Positions 5,376 to 6,373 of a DNA stretch of 6,373 nt are shown here, piece by piece. The position numbers and the translations under genes are program-made. The stretch covers positions 1 through 6,373 of the forward strand of contig JAJRTD010000219.1 of NCBI GenBank assembly GCA_024278435.1, written 5' to 3'. Position 1 is the first letter of the stretch. Each line of letters begins with the position of its first letter. This stretch comes from Gammaproteobacteria bacterium. GTDB taxonomy: Bacteria; Pseudomonadota; Gammaproteobacteria; SZUA-229. The notes beneath the pieces were generated by a model that did not search any database, had not been told where the DNA came from, and saw nothing but the letters and a program-made list of their open reading frames with translations.

Positions 5376-6373
5376 ATGAGCAAAATAGTTAACGTAGAAG
5401 TTCCTGATATCGGCGATTTTGCAGATGTCGACATTATCGAAGTACTGGTCAGTGCCGGCGACATTATTGCCGAAGAAGATCCGCTGATCACGCTGGAATC
5501 GGATAAAGCCTCGATCGAAATTCCTTCGCCTTCCGCTGGCACCGTGACCGAAGTCATGGTTAACGTTAACGACAAGGTCAACCAGGGCGACCTGATTCTG
5601 AAACTGCAAGTCACCGATACTGACACGGTTGCTGATAAAGAAGCAACAGCCGCAGAAACCGCCACACCGGCCACAGAAACACCCGCTGCCGCACAACCGG
5701 CAGCCGAAGCCGCCAGCTTTGATGGTGAAAGCGATGTGCATGCCGAGGTCGTGGTTCTCGGCTCCGGCCCCGGCGGTTATACCGCCGCCTTCCGCGCCGC
5801 CGACCTGGGTAAAAAGGTTATCCTGATCGAAAAATTCGACAGCATCGGCGGCGTTTGCCTCAACGTTGGCTGTATCCCATCCAAGGCGCTGCTGCATACC
5901 GCGCAGATCATTACCGAGGCCTCCGAGATGGCCGCGCACGGCATTGATTTCGGTAAACCGAAAATCGATATTAAAAAGCTGGCCGGCTTTAAAAACAAGG
6001 TCATCAAGCAGCTTACCGGCGGCCTGGCCGGCCTGGCCAAACAGCGCAAGGTACAGCTGGTAACCGGCTACGGCAGGTTCACTTCAAGCCATACGATTGA
6101 AGTGACAGGCAAAGACGGCACACAGGTCATCTCTTTTGACAATGCCATTATTGCTGCCGGTTCATCGGTGTTTAAAATCCCCGGTTTTCCCTATGATGAC
6201 GAACGTTTAATGGACTCCACCGGCGCCCTGGAACTGGCCGACATTCCCAAACGCCTGCTGGTAATCGGTGGCGGCATTATCGGCCTGGAAATGGCCACCG
6301 TTTACGATGCGCTGGGCTCCAAAGTGTCCGTGGTCGAACTCTCTCCCGGGCTGATCCCCGGCTGCGATGCCGA
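5376..6373 (+). CDS. lpd: Dihydrolipoamide dehydrogenase (E3) with N-terminal lipoyl domain, 3' end outside window
   Basis: This is the E3 flavoprotein (EC 1.8.1.4), which reoxidises dihydrolipoyl groups of E2 and reduces NAD+. The window holds 332 codons plus two bases; lipoyl-bearing E3 proteins are usually near 590 aa, so the rest of the NAD domain and the dimerisation domain with the His-Glu pair are missing. Domains in order are: a lipoyl domain (1-80) with lysine K44 in ESDKASIEIPSP; an Ala/Thr/Pro linker (about 82-118); an FAD-binding GSGPGG (129-134); the redox disulfide C161/C166 in GGVCLNVGCIPSK; an ATG-like flavoprotein segment read as AIIAAGSS (257-264); and the NAD-binding VIGGGIIGLE (296-305). 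The fused lipoyl domain is known in the E3 of Neisseria and many Betaproteobacteria. Position after aceE and aceF marks this as the dedicated PDH E3, though it may also serve other 2-oxoacid complexes. Confidence 0.97.
   Translation, partial: MSKIVNVEVPDIGDFADVDIIEVLVSAGDIIAEEDPLITLESDKASIEIPSPSAGTVTEVMVNVNDKVNQGDLILKLQVTDTDTVADKEATAAETATPATETPAAAQPAAEAASFDGESDVHAEVVVLGSGPGGYTAAFRAADLGKKVILIEKFDSIGGVCLNVGCIPSKALLHTAQIITEASEMAAHGIDFGKPKIDIKKLAGFKNKVIKQLTGGLAGLAKQRKVQLVTGYGRFTSSHTIEVTGKDGTQVISFDNAIIAAGSSVFKIPGFPYDDERLMDSTGALELADIPKRLLVIGGGIIGLEMATVYDALGSKVSVVELSPGLIPGCDA

Noticed and set aside
5298..5939. Open frame of 213 codons on the minus strand
   Set aside because: It is antisense to lpd, and its C-terminus runs through the intergenic repeat (TTETRRSQRK pattern). 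No domain is recognisable.

Overview
The window carries the start of a pyruvate dehydrogenase (PDH) operon on the + strand, next to a divergently transcribed arginine biosynthesis gene. The proteins look proteobacterial. The E1 is the large homodimeric AceE type (885 aa, close to Escherichia coli AceE throughout). The E2 has a single lipoyl domain, and the E3 has its own N-terminal lipoyl domain. That E2/E3 pattern is familiar from Betaproteobacteria, Neisseria and some Gammaproteobacteria. I infer a beta- or gammaproteobacterium, perhaps an environmental gammaproteobacterium, but the genus cannot be read from this sequence.

Layout: (1) 1-864, minus strand: the N-terminal 288 codons of argG (argininosuccinate synthase), running off the left edge. 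(2) 865-1248: a 384-base divergent intergenic region. It holds a candidate argG promoter, a cluster of degenerate 'CACAGAGA / CGCAGAGACGC' repeat units, a long inverted repeat with an A/T-rich loop, two TATAAT boxes facing aceE and a compact GC hairpin. (3) 1249-3906: aceE (E1). (4) 3924-5252: aceF (E2), 17 bases after aceE. (5) 5253-5375: a 123-base gap with another copy of the same repeat in the opposite orientation. (6) 5376 to the end: the first 332 codons of lpd (E3), cut by the right edge.

The three + strand genes encode the full PDH complex, which converts pyruvate, CoA and NAD+ to acetyl-CoA, CO2 and NADH. E1 decarboxylates pyruvate on thiamine diphosphate and acetylates a lipoyl arm. 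E2 passes the acetyl group to CoA. E3 reoxidises the dihydrolipoyl arm with FAD and a redox disulfide and gives electrons to NAD+. All key catalytic residues I could check are present.

No new biological system is visible. The genes are ordinary central metabolism. The less ordinary features are non-coding (the dispersed repeat family at the promoter region and inside the operon, and the hairpins upstream of aceE), together with the closely similar lipoyl domains on E2 and E3.
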